DNA of 64,000 nucleotides, from positions 558,001 to 622,000 of the forward strand of contig JAAKBF010000221.1 in assembly GCA_012656075.1 (NCBI GenBank). Direction: 5' to 3'. A program made the translations under genes and the position numbers. The notes under the pieces are model-generated. The model was given only the letters and a program-made list of their open reading frames with translations, did no database searches and was not told the DNA's origin. Of this stretch, positions 53,991-64,000 are shown piece by piece. The stretch is from Phytophthora hibernalis. Taxonomy: Eukaryota; Oomycota; Peronosporomycetes; Peronosporales; Peronosporaceae. Position 1 is the first letter of the stretch. The number at the start of each line of letters is the position of its first letter.

Positions 53991-55057
53991 AGCAAAGGCT
54001 GCGACGACAGTCCTTATTTCTTGGCTGTCTTCTTCCTCACTGCTGTCTCCGTCCCCCTTCCTCCCTCTTCCCCTCGAGGCACCCGCTCGGCAGGAGCGTC
54101 ATTGACGACACCCCAGGTACGCAGGCGCATCTCCGTATCTTCTTCGGTGCTACTTGATATGGTCATCTTGAATTCTAAACTGCTGGACGCGAGCAATCTG
54201 CTGCTTGATCGCTGGACGAGCGCTCGAGACCAGCCAAATTGCTTGCATTTTATTGGCCAAATTTTTGTATAGGAGCCGCCACTAAAACCTCTTACTGTCA
54301 CATCAATACGTCCGTCATATCAATTCGTCGTAATCTGTACTATCAGTTTGTGTATCTTTCGAAAACCCAAACGTATAATTTATGTATGCCTTACTTTACT
54401 TTGTGTGGATCTTACTATTGGCCGACTACCCAATCTAGTCTCAGAATGCCCAAATTAAAGTCCATACTTAAACTTCATAAAAACAAAACACATGTCCCAT
54501 AATATGACATATATTGTATGTGTGCTTCCGTCAATTGCTCAAGCCGCTCACTCGCTATTTTGCACCCGAGCTGCACATACCAAAATCCGCTAACCGCTCA
54601 TTGGAGACACTGTAAACAGAAAGTCCGGTTATCCGGTTACTCGTGGCCATCTAGTCCTTGATCTTTGTACTTTTCAGCAACTTAGCGGGTCGCAAAGTAA
54701 ACTTAAATTTGAGTAAAAATGTACTCTGGAGCTAGAGGACAAACAGCCTGACATGTTTGATTTCCAAACTTAGGCTAGGTGAATGATAAAGCCGAACCTT
54801 TACCTTAAAATCATCCTTTCACGTTAAACCATATCTTCACGTGAAAAGCTCCCTATTCCCGATAAACCTTTATCCTAAGTTTGCTTGACTTTTCTGAAAT
54901 TTACACTTTATATTGTATATTTGCCATTTAACTCAAACTTTGTTTTTAGGCTTGAAACTTTATTTGAGTTGTTTTGCTTATAATTTGAGGCGTTTCTATA
55001 TACTTTGACGCCCATCATTGCGTAGCTTTTCGAACTGACTTTGACCTAGTGTATTAG
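53991..55057. other. A+T-rich gene-free stretch
   Basis: Short frames only. Contains A/T-rich words such as AACTTTATTTGAG and AACTCAAACTTTG but no clear tandem structure. I see no gene. Confidence 0.45.
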
Positions 55058-55430
55058 TTAAGGTATCGGCGACCATTTCATTGGTGTTACAGTATGCAAC
55101 ACTGATAGTCTTTTCTTCGTGTTCATCACATGCCTAATATCGATATGTTTTGTAGACGTATACCTACATGGGTCTTTAATAAAACTTACTGCGGTAGTCT
55201 TCTCACGCCAACAATGAGTTGTGCGTACTTGGCCGTAGTCTAATTCTTTCAATAGTAGTCTTAGCCACATTGCCTCTCTTACTCCTTCACTAGCAGCTAC
55301 TGTCTCCGATTCTGCCGTATTCAGACTAATATAGCCTAGCTTAACACTCTTCCAAGTAATTCATGCTCCAGCAAATATTGATAGATAATCTGTAATATAT
55401 TCCTTTCTTTAGATGCATTCGCGAAGCTCG
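55058..55430 (-). pseudogene. Copia RNase H fragment
   Basis: Minus-strand path: TYASFANASKER, GYISLNTAESETVAASEGVR, EAMWLRLLLKELDYGQVRTT, then STKHIDIRHVMNTKKRLSVL. These are the Ty1/Copia RNase H and end-of-pol motifs. It may be the 3' end of the Copia element whose gag, protease and integrase lie at 59553-57702, with about 2.3 kb of other sequence between. Confidence 0.7.
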
Positions 55431-55569
55431 CGTATGTGTAAAGCACTGCTTCAATAGTACTATTTCCATTCTACTGTATACTGTACGATCCTTTTCTAGT
55501 AACCCTAACGATGGATATGTTTGACTGGCAAATGTAACCTAAAGGAGCTGCTTCCGACACGTTTGAGAT

Positions 55570-55700
55570 TTGGGCCCCGTCACCACGTACGGGCCCACCC
55601 AGGTCACTAGCAGCATTTTTACATGCTTCTCGTCAACACGAGATCGTAGTACAAATTCTTCAGCTGAGCAATTCACCAGATTCTCTCCTCGCTACTTCTT
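55570..55700 (-). pseudogene. Fragment of Gypsy post-integrase region
   Basis: SAEEFVLRSRVDEKHVKMLL, VTWVGPYVVTGPKSQ is typical of the segment after Gypsy integrase, before the chromodomain. Only about 40 residues. It lies between Copia fragments, so it is a separate small piece. Confidence 0.55.
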
Positions 55701-55976
55701 CTTGTTCAGAAAAATCTGTTTTTCCTTTGCATTGATCAACCTTGCAACCTTCAAATATTCTGATCGTGAGAACCACTACTGATAATACTCGATGCACATT
55801 ACATTACTTTGCAGAAAGGGGTGATAGAGGCAATCATTTGTCAGCTTGGTGGACAGATCCAGATCGTTGAATTTGAGCGATGGATCCAGTGCAACCAAAA
55901 ATCGACCACGCATGTGGTAACTCGTTTCTATTCTTCTTAGAGTCGATGTTAACCGGCCACAAGTGGGAGGATGCAT

Positions 55977-57701
55977 GCTACAACATGGAGAAGTTCTACC
56001 GTCTACGTTACTTGCGGTACTAGGCGTATGACGCCGAGGGGAACAGATTTTAGGGAACAGCAGCAGCGAGTTAGTTCAATAGTTTTTTTGTTGAATTCGC
56101 TTTGTTACTCGTTGAAGTTTTTGGCGCATTGACATGAACACATCAGATATCTAAAAATGGTACATCTTGTTCAGAATCAGGTACGACACCGTGCCTCTTG
56201 TACTGTATGCACATCGTACCGTCTTTTCAGAATTTAGACATGACGTGGTGATAAACTACGGCCATGTCGGCCGATCAACTCATAACAACACCATCCTTGT
56301 TATTTTCTTTTATACTGTTTTAACGTTATTGATAAGCAGATGATTGTTATGAAATGGGTAAGAAGGTCATCCATATTTATTTTTCTGCGGTGGATGTTTT
56401 GTGCCTTGCTGTCATTTCGCGCCCAGTTTTAACTCTCTTCATCGGACTTCAGGCTCCTGTGGGAGCATTATAATCTGGGTTGATTATACGTCTAAATCTT
56501 TGTGGATAGGGAAAGAGTCGAGTGACTGGCACTTAAGAATAATCGGAGAGACTGCTACTGCCAGCCGCCCATGATGACACCGAAGTCTGCCGTGTCGTCG
56601 CCGCGCGTCGTCGCGTACCCCTCCCCCAACTCAAGCGGATGTACGAGGTGAACAATAAGCCACCCCGATATCCATATCTCCTTCACTATCTAACGATGTT
56701 AAAAACAGCTTGAACGACGATGGCTGCAGGTTCTGCTGGAAGGGTGCGCTCCGTTCCCCGCATTTAGGTGGTCCATGATCAGCAAATGTGGTCAGGGATC
56801 AACACAAGCGGTCGGACATCAAGGCGATGGACGCCGAGAACCCAATGTTACATGATATTCATCTACGTCCCTCGGTCTCAGAGAGCACAATATATTGACG
56901 AGCGACAGTCGCACCCATCGAAGAACAGGCGCCGCGAATTGCTGCATTTGAACCGGTGGGCGGTGACCCGGGCTTCGATCACAAGATAACGGCGCTGTAC
57001 GACGCGTCGTGCAGGTCGTACAACGGTATCGACAAATGTTATGTATTATCGTCGCGTGTATTATAGTTAGAGCTGATGGCGTACAACACGTTAGGAAGGC
57101 CGTCAAGGACAAGACTATGGACACGGCCACCATTGGCTGCCAATTAAATTGCAACTGCAACTTGCTACCCAGGTACAATAATTTCGTACCTGGGTAGCAA
57201 GTTGCAGAAGCATTAGAAGCCTATATTATAGTCTACTGCTATAGCTGACTAGCTTCGGTATAAACGGCGAATGCTTCTCATGTGCTGTATTTCTTAGAAG
57301 ATGTCGCTGCACTTATAAAGTTGCTCCTCTGCCATTTGAGATTTCTTGCCGCGTGGTATAAGACTGTGTCGAAGATGCCTGTACGAATGCAACCTTCATT
57401 GATTTATTCTAGTTTGGTCCATCCACTACCCCGCTGCAGCCAAAAATGCAGCCACGCATCACCGTGTCTCTCCCGGACAACTCCAGGTGCGGTTATAAAT
57501 CAAAATGAGTGACCCGCAAACTGCTTGCAGGGACAAGATTGCTTCAATCAATGTTCTCTTTCAAGTCGCGACAGGCTACAGGGCTTGCGTGGTACTGTTG
57601 AAGCGATGTTTACCCGTAAACTTGCCAACGTGTGGCGCGGTGACTTCGAGTTGTATCTGAAGCCAAGCATCAACGCCCCCATCGAGATTTGTACAAATAG
57701 T
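55977..57701. other. Gene-free insert interrupting the Copia element
   Basis: No recognisable coding sequence. Near 55960-56050 a plus-strand path reads HKWEDACYNMEKFYRLRYLR then a stop; I do not recognise it. A perfect 21-bp-arm hairpin lies at 57156-57206. Frames at 56768-56989 and 57525-57710 are unassigned. Confidence 0.4.
57156..57206. repeat. Perfect hairpin, 21-bp arms, 9-base loop
   Basis: Arm 57156-57176 starts TGCAACTTGCTACCC and is exactly reverse-complemented at 57186-57206; loop AATAATTTC. It might be a fold-back duplication made by template switching. Confidence 0.9.
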
Positions 57702-59553
57702 CAATTATAAGAAGTTGCATCGTCCACAATTGCTAACGTGTACTGATAACCATATCCACCATAGTTACCATTAACTTTCATTTTCCCAGAGTGTCCATGT
57801 GCAAAGTGTGCAATGGCTGCTTAGATCGGGTCCCTATTTTTTTAGACATGCGTGTCGAGTTAGCAACTTCGCAAGTCGCACAGAAGAAAGGAATACATTT
57901 TAACTCATTCTGGGGTATATGAGGAATTCCTTCAACTAACTTATGACCAAATGTTGCTATTATTCTGGCCCTGTGGACGTGACCTAGTCTAAGATGCCAT
58001 TTTGCATCAACGCAACTTTTTTGTGCCTCGGTAAAGCTCTTACTTACGGTTTGCACCTTAATCTGCCTGGAATAGGGCAAATAATATAATGCCCCCTTTT
58101 GCACCGCAGCAAATAATAGATGTCCTTTCTTATTGAAGAAATATAAAAGCTCCCCATCCTGAGATTGAATGTGATTATACCCTTGTTTAGCAAGATGGCA
58201 AGCACTAACTAAATTACTCCCACATTCCTTGTCAAACGCAATGTTCTTAATCCTTAGACCGATATACTTATTGAAAGTACTTGCAACATACATTTGTATT
58301 GAGCCAGTTAGAGCGGTTTCTGATGACCATACTCAAACCTATGAATCGAACCTTTGTGTAGCGATTCGAACCAGCCTTTGTCTTATTCCAAATCCAGCTC
58401 CTGTATCAACAATCCACAGATTATCCGTAACTGTTAGTCGACGTAACCAACTCAAATATGCACCATATCGTATACGTACCGAGGTGTCGATTTCACCAAA
58501 GCTCTTCAAACAGTCTCCGTCGCCATCTTCCAACTCCTCTTTCTCCGAACCTGAAAGGCTGAATGCCTCCTCCATCTCGACATCCGTTGGCGGTTCACGT
58601 GTCCTTTGCTTCTTGGTAGCGCGCTGCACCGTAGCAATTTTCTTCATGCTGTTAGCCGCTCGCTTGGATGGTTATCATCCATGTTCGTACGGAAGAGCGG
58701 CCCACTGTCACGGTTTGGGTCACGATCGGCCTTCTTTCGCTCGCACTGAACTTTCTGGCGCCCTTTCTTGAAGCAGTGGAAGCACCCTTGATCCTGAACG
58801 CCGCTGATTCTGTCTTGCTTGTGCTTCTTAGGGTCGTAACCGCGCGCCGAACGGTCACTTTTGACGTTGTTGATGCGCGTCACCGATGTCGCATCACCAG
58901 ATCCGGCGATTATCTTCGAGGACCTGACACCGAATAGCTTGTTCAGCTCGATCTCCACCTATCCTCCGAAAGCTCAATCGACGACGCCCAGCTTTCACTT
59001 GGAAGCTGCACCAAGACTTGGACACACATCATCGTCTCCGTCATCATCTCCTTTCCAAGAGCTTCCTGGGCTTCCGATTCATCTTGTTCCGCGCTTGGTT
59101 GAGCAGCGAGAACAGAGTTATGGTGTCTTTCAATTCGAGCTTAGATCCGACTTCAGCGGTTCGTCAGGGACCCCAATTCTCCAGCATCACCGAGTGCAAA
59201 CTTGCGCTCGAGATGTTGCCAAATGTCGCACACCTCCAGATTCCTCACATCGTCTGGAAAGGACGACAGGAACGATTTTAGGAGTTTCGGATTGAGGGCG
59301 TGACGCATTACTGCATCCGCATTGCGCCATACCATGATCTCCTGCGTAATCCCAATTGCTCAACAGGAGGAGCTGTCTTCACGTCTACATCCGTCAGACG
59401 TGGCGGCGTTGACTCCAGGAAGCCACGCATGCCAACCTTCGGCTCCGGTTGACCGGTTTCGAGAAGCCGATTCTCTACGTCCAGGTCCGACTGGGCCACG
59501 TGCGTGAGCAGCTTGGCTTTCCAAATAGCATACTCAATCTGTCGGCCTGACAA
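57702..59553 (-). pseudogene. Copia element: gag, protease, start of integrase
   Basis: Gag 59553-59000: IEYAIWKAKLLTHVAQSDLD, MVWRNADAVMRHALNPKLLK, NLEVCDIWQHLERKFALGDA. Zinc knuckle CFHCFKKGRQKVQCERKK, in which the His position reads Arg. Protease start LWIVDTGAGFGI with intact DTGA. Integrase zinc-binding region WHLRLGHVHRARIIATFGHK and CATCEVANSTRM, then HTLHMDTLGK (first Asp), NGNYGGYGYQYTLAIVDDAT and an abrupt end near 57702. Frame breaks between all three. No LTR seen beside it. Confidence 0.8.
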
Positions 59554-59842
59554 TTATTCAAGGCCGACGTGCACGGTCTTCTCTTGCTTGATCAAGAAAC
59601 CATCCGAAGTATCTGAAATGGTGTTGTCTTGGCTCGTAGGTGTCCGTACGCTTGCGTGTACTACAAGCGGCCCTCCGCTGTCCTTCTTCGCTTCGAGAGT
59701 AAATAGACTCTCAGGGGCTAAACCTCCATGGTGCGCGCCATCCGCGCACCTCTCATGAATGCTTAGGCTTTCCCCAGCAGGACGCGCTCCTACTAGTATA
59801 TAAGAGCTTATAACTGCTCCTCGCGAAAGGGTTAACAGCCTA
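59554..59842. other. Flank between Copia gag and the Tc1 element
   Basis: About 290 bp, possibly the Copia leader; no LTR terminus could be fixed. No other feature seen. Confidence 0.35.
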
Positions 59843-60178
59843 CAGTGCGCGTCAAATCATTAGGACCCCCGTTTTGGGGTTGACGTTTCCGATATCTCAG
59901 CCTATAGGCCGAGTTAGGAGCTGAGATTTAGATATGGGCTCTTTATTGGTAGTACGAAGGCGGTACATGTGTTAACAACCTGGGTTTCGAGTTTTCTGGT
60001 AGGGCTGCTATACAGACTGCCGCTTTCGGCTCCAACGACAAAATATAGTACCGTACCCTTTTATGACACCCAATACAAACTCTTATATTAAAAGAGTGAT
60101 GGTCAAAACAATTCAGATGGATGGAGGAAATTTGCCGCTGCGAGAGCGCTAGAGTTCCCCGGAGTCTTTCATTTTTGA

Positions 60179-61194
60179 ATGGGCTGTGGCAAGGCCCTCA
60201 GCGACCAAGAGCATTGGTGGATCGTCGGCCTGCACGACGGCGGTGTGTCTCTTCGCGAGATTTCGAGGAAGACCGACCGATCCCGCACGTCTGTAAGGCC
60301 ATCAAGGAAGAGCGAGGGCCCCAGAGCGACGACGGCGGTGAGCGTCCGCGGGCAGGCAGGCAACCAGTACTGAGTGAGCGAGAGGTTTGCCTCTTAGTGC
60401 GCGCAGCGGCGAAGGTAGACTGCTTCGCCGCCGAACTGAAGACCCGCTTCGGAGTCAAGGCTTCCGTGCGCACGATCCAGCGGCTGCTCAAGAGCGTCGA
60501 CCACTTGGTCTACACAAAAATGGACCGCACGCTGCCGCTGACGGCGGCGCACAAGGCCGCCCGCATGAGCTGGGCTGAAGAGCACATACTTAAACCAGGT
60601 AAGTCTGATCATATTCCACGCATTTATTGGCACATTATACTAACTATTTTTGATAACCTGTAGAAACATGGATTTTTACCATTTTTCTGACGAGAAAAAG
60701 TTTAATCTTGACGGCCCTGATGGCTTCAAGTACGACTGGCGCGACATGCGTCGCCAAAACGGAGGAGGGAGCGTTATCGTGTGGGGCGCCTTCAGCGCAG
60801 CCGGTAAGAGTAAGCTTGCTATCCTGCGTGGGCGGCAGAACTCAGGTGACTATGTTTATACATTATCTGAGTATCTGCTTCCTTTGCGCACCTTAACTAT
60901 GGTGTTGACTTCATTTCCATCAAGAAATGCGCCGTTTCGCGCGAAGCGTGAATCGACGCATTTCTTGATGGAAATGAAGTGAACACTATGGTATGGCCAG
61001 CTCGCTCACCGGATTGCAACCCTATTGAGAACGCCTGGTCGGCGATGGCTGCCAAGGTGTATGCTCATGGACGTCAGTACCGCAACGTCGCTGAACTGGA
61101 GGCTGCAATCTTAACTGCGTGGGACTCTATCGAGCAAGAGTATCTGCTTAAGCTCGTGAAGTCCATGCCTCGAAGTTGCCTTGCTGTCATCTAG
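60179..61194 (+). pseudogene. Tc1/mariner transposase, catalytic centre destroyed
   Basis: Start MGCGKALSDQEHWWIVGLHD, VSLREISRKTDRSRTSVR (first HTH), a shift, then VCLLVRAAAKVDCFAAELKT, FGVKASVRTIQRLLKSVDHL (second HTH), MDRTLPLTAAHKAARMSWAE. A possible intron 60599-60663 (GTAAGT..TGTAG). Then [20 protein letters not shown] (first Asp), [20 protein letters not shown], and the third Asp in WPARSPDCNPIENAWSAMAA. The second Asp motif (normally QDNAP-like) is missing: at that place a fold-back duplication 60909-60979 replaces it. Several frame breaks; inactive. Confidence 0.85.
60909..60979. repeat. Fold-back inverted duplication inside the transposase
   Basis: 23-bp arms at 60909-60931 and 60957-60979, exactly complementary, around a 25-base spacer. 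The right arm encodes the expected FLDGNEV strand; the left arm sits where the catalytic DNA-box should be. This points to a local template switch that overwrote the motif. Confidence 0.85.
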
Positions 61195-61469
61195 AACAAA
61201 GGTGGCCTGACTAAGTACTAACTTTTAATATAAGAGTTTGTATTGGGTTTCATAAAAACGCGTTTCTGTGTCATAAAGGGTACGGTACTATATTTTGTCG
61301 TTGGAGCCGAAAGCGGCACCTACCAGAAAACTCGAAACCCAGGTTGTTAACACATGTACCGCCTTCGTACTACCAATAAAGAGCCCATATCTAAATCTCA
61401 GCTCCTAACTCGGCCTATAGGCTGAGATATCGGGAAAAGTCAACCCCAAAACGGGGTCCTAGCGCACTG

Positions 61470-61723
61470 TATCAGACTACTTAAATCCACAGTTTACAAA
61501 TCTGTATATACTGTGGCTCAACAGTACGAGGTTTTTGTTCTCCTAACAGGAAAATTAGTGTGGTGCACAGAGGTCTTCTGTAAGTTATCTAAAAACCGGT
61601 ATGGGTAATCTATTTACCCATATTTTAGGGCACGGTGATTTCACCTGGTTTCATCCATTCATCCGCCTCTGTTCACTTGGCTCAGTCGTGTCTTGGGCGT
61701 CGAGCATACAGATACACAGCCAC
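61470..61723. promoter_or_regulatory. Upstream region of the PRPP synthetase gene
   Basis: About 250 bp between the Tc1 element and the start codon chosen for PRPP synthetase. The frame is open further upstream to 61601, so an earlier start cannot be excluded. No certain core promoter motif. Confidence 0.4.
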
Positions 61724-63059
61724 ATGGTGTTCGCTTTCCGCTCCGCCGCGCGACTGACGCCGAGCCTCGCCTTGTTCATGGGCGGCGCAACGCTGGGCAT
61801 GACGCACTCGAGCGCCGCCCGCGCCGAGGAGAAGCGCGACCTACGCGACCTCGAGTTCGGCGTGCCCCACGACCGCAAGCGCGTGGACCCGTTCTCGCCC
61901 TTTTTCCCGTCGGACAAGCACCCGTGCACACACGCGGGCATGTTCATCCCCGGTTGCCACGAGCTCAAGATCTTCTCGGGCTCGTCGCACTTCGAGTTGG
62001 CCGACGACATCGCGCGACGACTGGGCACGCGCGTGGGCAAGATCACGCTGGGTCGCTTCGCGGACGGAGAGGTGCAGGTGCAGGTGGGCGAGTGTGCGCG
62101 GCAGGACGTGTACCTGGTGCAGAGTCTAGCGAGCCCCGTTAACGACAACATCATTGAGCTGCTGCTCATGGTCAGCACCATGCGTCGTGCCAGTGCCAAG
62201 AAGGTGACCGTCGTGCTGCCGTAAGTGTTGAGAGTAGCTGCAGCTCTTGACTAAGAGGTGTATACTTAAGGAGTGTGTATGACTGCACAGGTACTACGCG
62301 TACAAGCACCACCGTCGTGCCAACCCGGCGGCGACCAGTCTCAACTCAAGTTCATTCAGAGCCCGCGGCTGACATCGCCAAGATGCTGGAGGTCATGGGC
62401 GTGGACCGCGTCATTGCTGTCGACATGCAGATGCGCGTGGAGGGCCACGAGGCGTGCTTCTTCAGCTCGGACGTCCCGGTGGAGACCATTGAGACCATCA
62501 TGGCCGGCGTCAGTACTTCGCCACCCAGGTCTACCTCCGTCGTCCGCTCGTGGTGATGGCACCCAACCCGGAGTGCTTGCGTCGCGCGCGTATCTTTCAG
62601 ACGGGTCTGAACAAGTGGCTGCCGGACTCGCCTGCGCAGTTCGCCGTGTTCTTCCACGGCACGGGCAAGAAGAGTCGGGTGAGCCGTCCAAGGCCGACAT
62701 CGTGGGCGACGTTAAGGGCGCTGATGTCATTGTCGTGGACGACCTGATCGACACGAGCGAGACGCTGTCCAAACTCACGAACCTCGCGTTGAGCAAGGGC
62801 GCCCGCAAGGTCTACTGCTTCGCGTCGCACCCGCTGCTAAATGGCGACGCCGAGAAGTTGATCGAGGAGTCGAATGTGTCGCAGGTGGTTGTCATGGACA
62901 CGATCCTGCCGACCCGAAGGCCTTCCACACCAACAAGCTGAAGCGCTTGTCGGTCGCGCCATGCTGGCGGAGCTTATCCAGGCCGAGCACTTCAAGGCAC
63001 ACTCGTACATTGACAAGGTGAACTCACGCGAGGACTTCAAGTACGTGCACCACTATTAA
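61724..63059 (+). CDS. PRPS: Ribose-phosphate pyrophosphokinase (PRPP synthetase)
   Basis: Makes PRPP from ribose 5-phosphate and ATP for nucleotide, His and Trp synthesis. Exon 1 is 61724-62220, the intron 62221-62290 (GTAAGT..ACAG) and exon 2 62291-63059, about 421 aa. A 70-residue N-terminal extension (MVFAFRSAARLTPSLALFMG, later basic) precedes the catalytic part and may be an organelle signal. Family motifs: IFSGSSHFELADDIARRLG, GRFADGEVQVQVGE, VYLVQSLASPVNDNIIELLL, YYAYKHHRRANP, MLEVMGVDRVIAVDMQ, and the PRPP loop DVIVVDDLIDTSETLSKL. Exon 2 needs about five one-base corrections (near 62350, 62500, 62670, 62905 and 62960), several of them short C runs. Convergent with the downstream gene, 143 bp apart. 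Confidence 0.88.
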
Positions 63060-63202
63060 TCTGTACGCGACCAAAGTGAGGGTAAGGAGGATAGGTAGTT
63101 GTGGGAGGAGGATGGCATCAATTGGTGTTGATCCTGATGGTTGGGGGCTTGTTTTGAATCCCATCAATGCATAAAGCATACTCATGCACACATGTATTTC
63201 AG

Positions 63203-63796
63203 TTAATCTTCACTCGTCGACTGGTTGCTCTTACCCGTACTCTTCTTCCTCCTCTTCTTGGGTGTGTCCGACGATGACAGCGTCTTGATCGCCAGGCAAA
63301 TCTGCTTGAACTCGTCGCTCTTCTGAATAGCCACGACCTGGTCAGCAATGGTCTGTCCCCAGGCTTGTATGAAGGAGGTCAGCGCGCCCTCGGCAGCTTC
63401 CTGCGCCTCCTGCAGCTTGCGATCCACGAACGGCTCCTTGTCCTTCAGAAATGGACACAACACCTTGTCGTACACGATGGTCGCTCCCTGTCGGCGTGCA
63501 GAACACATCAATACACTATTGTAAACCCTATGCAAATAGCTGCAACTCACCTTCGTGTGCGGAGACATCATCCAGATTAGGAACATCGTCTTGGTGATGT
63601 TGTATCCAGGCACGAGGCACATGAGCGGCGACGCCACCGTCTCCACGGACGCCGTGGCCCCGTAGACGACCCAGTACGTGAGCCACTGCTTGTCGTCGTG
63701 GCCGCTCTCAGGCCGCTCCAGCGCTTTGAAGCTCGCGTAGGCAGGATACGCCACACCCACCGCCAGGCACAAGTATCGCGACATCGAAGAGCCCAT
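63203..63796 (-). CDS. TB2/DP1/HVA22 (REEP) family membrane protein
   Basis: Family that shapes tubular ER membrane. Exon 1 is 63796-63551 and exon 2 63487-63203, separated by a 63-bp GT-AG intron whose length happens to keep the frame open. 176 aa. The start MGSSMSRYLCLAVGVAYPAY leads to the signature AYASFKALE and DDKQWLTYWVVYGATASVET. Two hydrophobic hairpin segments follow (VASPLMCLVPGYNITKTMFL, IWMMSPHTKGATIVYDKV). The C-terminal half is charged, with a basic end KKRRKKSTGKSNQSTSED. The frame is intact, unlike its neighbours. An alternative upstream frame (63923-63708) overlaps but is probably not coding. Confidence 0.85.
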   Translation of the reverse strand: MGSSMSRYLCLAVGVAYPAYASFKALERPESGHDDKQWLTYWVVYGATASVETVASPLMCLVPGYNITKTMFLIWMMSPHTKVSCSYLHRVYNSVLMCSARRQGATIVYDKVLCPFLKDKEPFVDRKLQEAQEAAEGALTSFIQAWGQTIADQVVAIQKSDEFKQICLAIKTLSSSDTPKKRRKKSTGKSNQSTSED

Positions 63797-64000
63797 ACTC
63801 GTTTGGGTTATTGACAAGATCTGACTGGCCGACGGAATAGATAGCTATGTTACGTTGCGCTAAGGTTTCTTTAAGTTGCGTGTAGTCAGACGGCACTTCA
63901 ACATACCAGCTGCTCACCTCCACCGCTGTTCCTCATGTTCCTCAACAAATGGCTGCGACGGGAGCTGGCGTTGCTCGACTGGCTGGGATGGATACGAATG

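Larger units (their letters stand above)
59843..61469 (+). mobile_element. Tc1/mariner element with long inverted termini
   Basis: 1,627 bp bounded by TA on both sides (59841-59842, 61470-61471). Termini begin CAGTGCGC and pair over about 250 bp (59843-60093 with 61217-61469), with a few mismatches and indels. Between them lies one transposase gene. Inverted termini this long are unusual for mariner but known in IR/DR-like members. Confidence 0.88.

Noticed and set aside
63708..63923. Separate small gene overlapping the start of the HVA22-family gene
   Set aside because: It overlaps the first exon in another frame and has no recognisable domain.
1..64000. tRNA, rRNA or snRNA genes
   Set aside because: I looked for T-arm plus anticodon-arm patterns and found only the primer-binding site at 7947-7966, which is not a whole tRNA. 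A covariance-model scan would settle this.

Overview
The window looks like repeat-rich nuclear DNA of an oomycete (Peronosporales, Phytophthora-like). Reasons: short (59-89 bp) GT-AG introns, a mitochondrial HSP90, a callose-type beta-glucan synthase remnant, and Gypsy, Copia, Crypton-type, PIF/Harbinger, pogo and Tc1/mariner sequences. This is inferred from gene content; I could not run a database search.

Host genes sit at the edges and in one central island. At 0.2-2.1 kb is a seven-exon D-lactate dehydrogenase. At 42.5-44.05 kb a second D-lactate dehydrogenase (two exons) stands head to head with a mitochondrial HSP90/TRAP1 gene (44.9-47.3 kb). At the right end a ribose-phosphate pyrophosphokinase (61.7-63.06 kb) converges on a TB2/DP1/HVA22-family ER membrane protein (63.2-63.8 kb). 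Most of these genes carry one or more 1-2 base frame breaks, often in homopolymers, which looks more like consensus error than decay.

The rest is nested mobile DNA. From 3.74 to 37.02 kb I can put together one very large Gypsy-type element of about 14 kb. Its 5' LTR, gag and protease (3.74-8.97 kb) are inverted. Its RT (9.4-10.7 kb) is in normal orientation, its RNase H/integrase (10.67-13.12 kb) is inverted again, and a long antisense ORF is followed by the 3' LTR (35.95-37.02 kb). The antisense ORF is split by an 18.6-kb insert bounded by the direct repeat CATTTT. In that insert a Copia element is circularly permuted, and between its halves lie a glucan synthase pseudogene, two other Gypsy elements, a hAT MITE and a copy of the TRAP1 3' end.

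Between 37.3 and 41.4 kb is an unusual group. A gene joining a helix-turn-helix region to a Ulp1-like cysteine protease comes first, then about 30 copies of a 20-bp repeat arranged in inverted blocks, then a Crypton-type tyrosine recombinase. From 47.9 to 61.5 kb there are a solo LTR, a Copia 5' end fused to a TRAP1 exon fragment, a PIF/Harbinger pair, a pogo remnant, a broken Copia element and a Tc1/mariner element with about 250-bp inverted termini.

I saw no rRNA, tRNA gene or CRISPR array.
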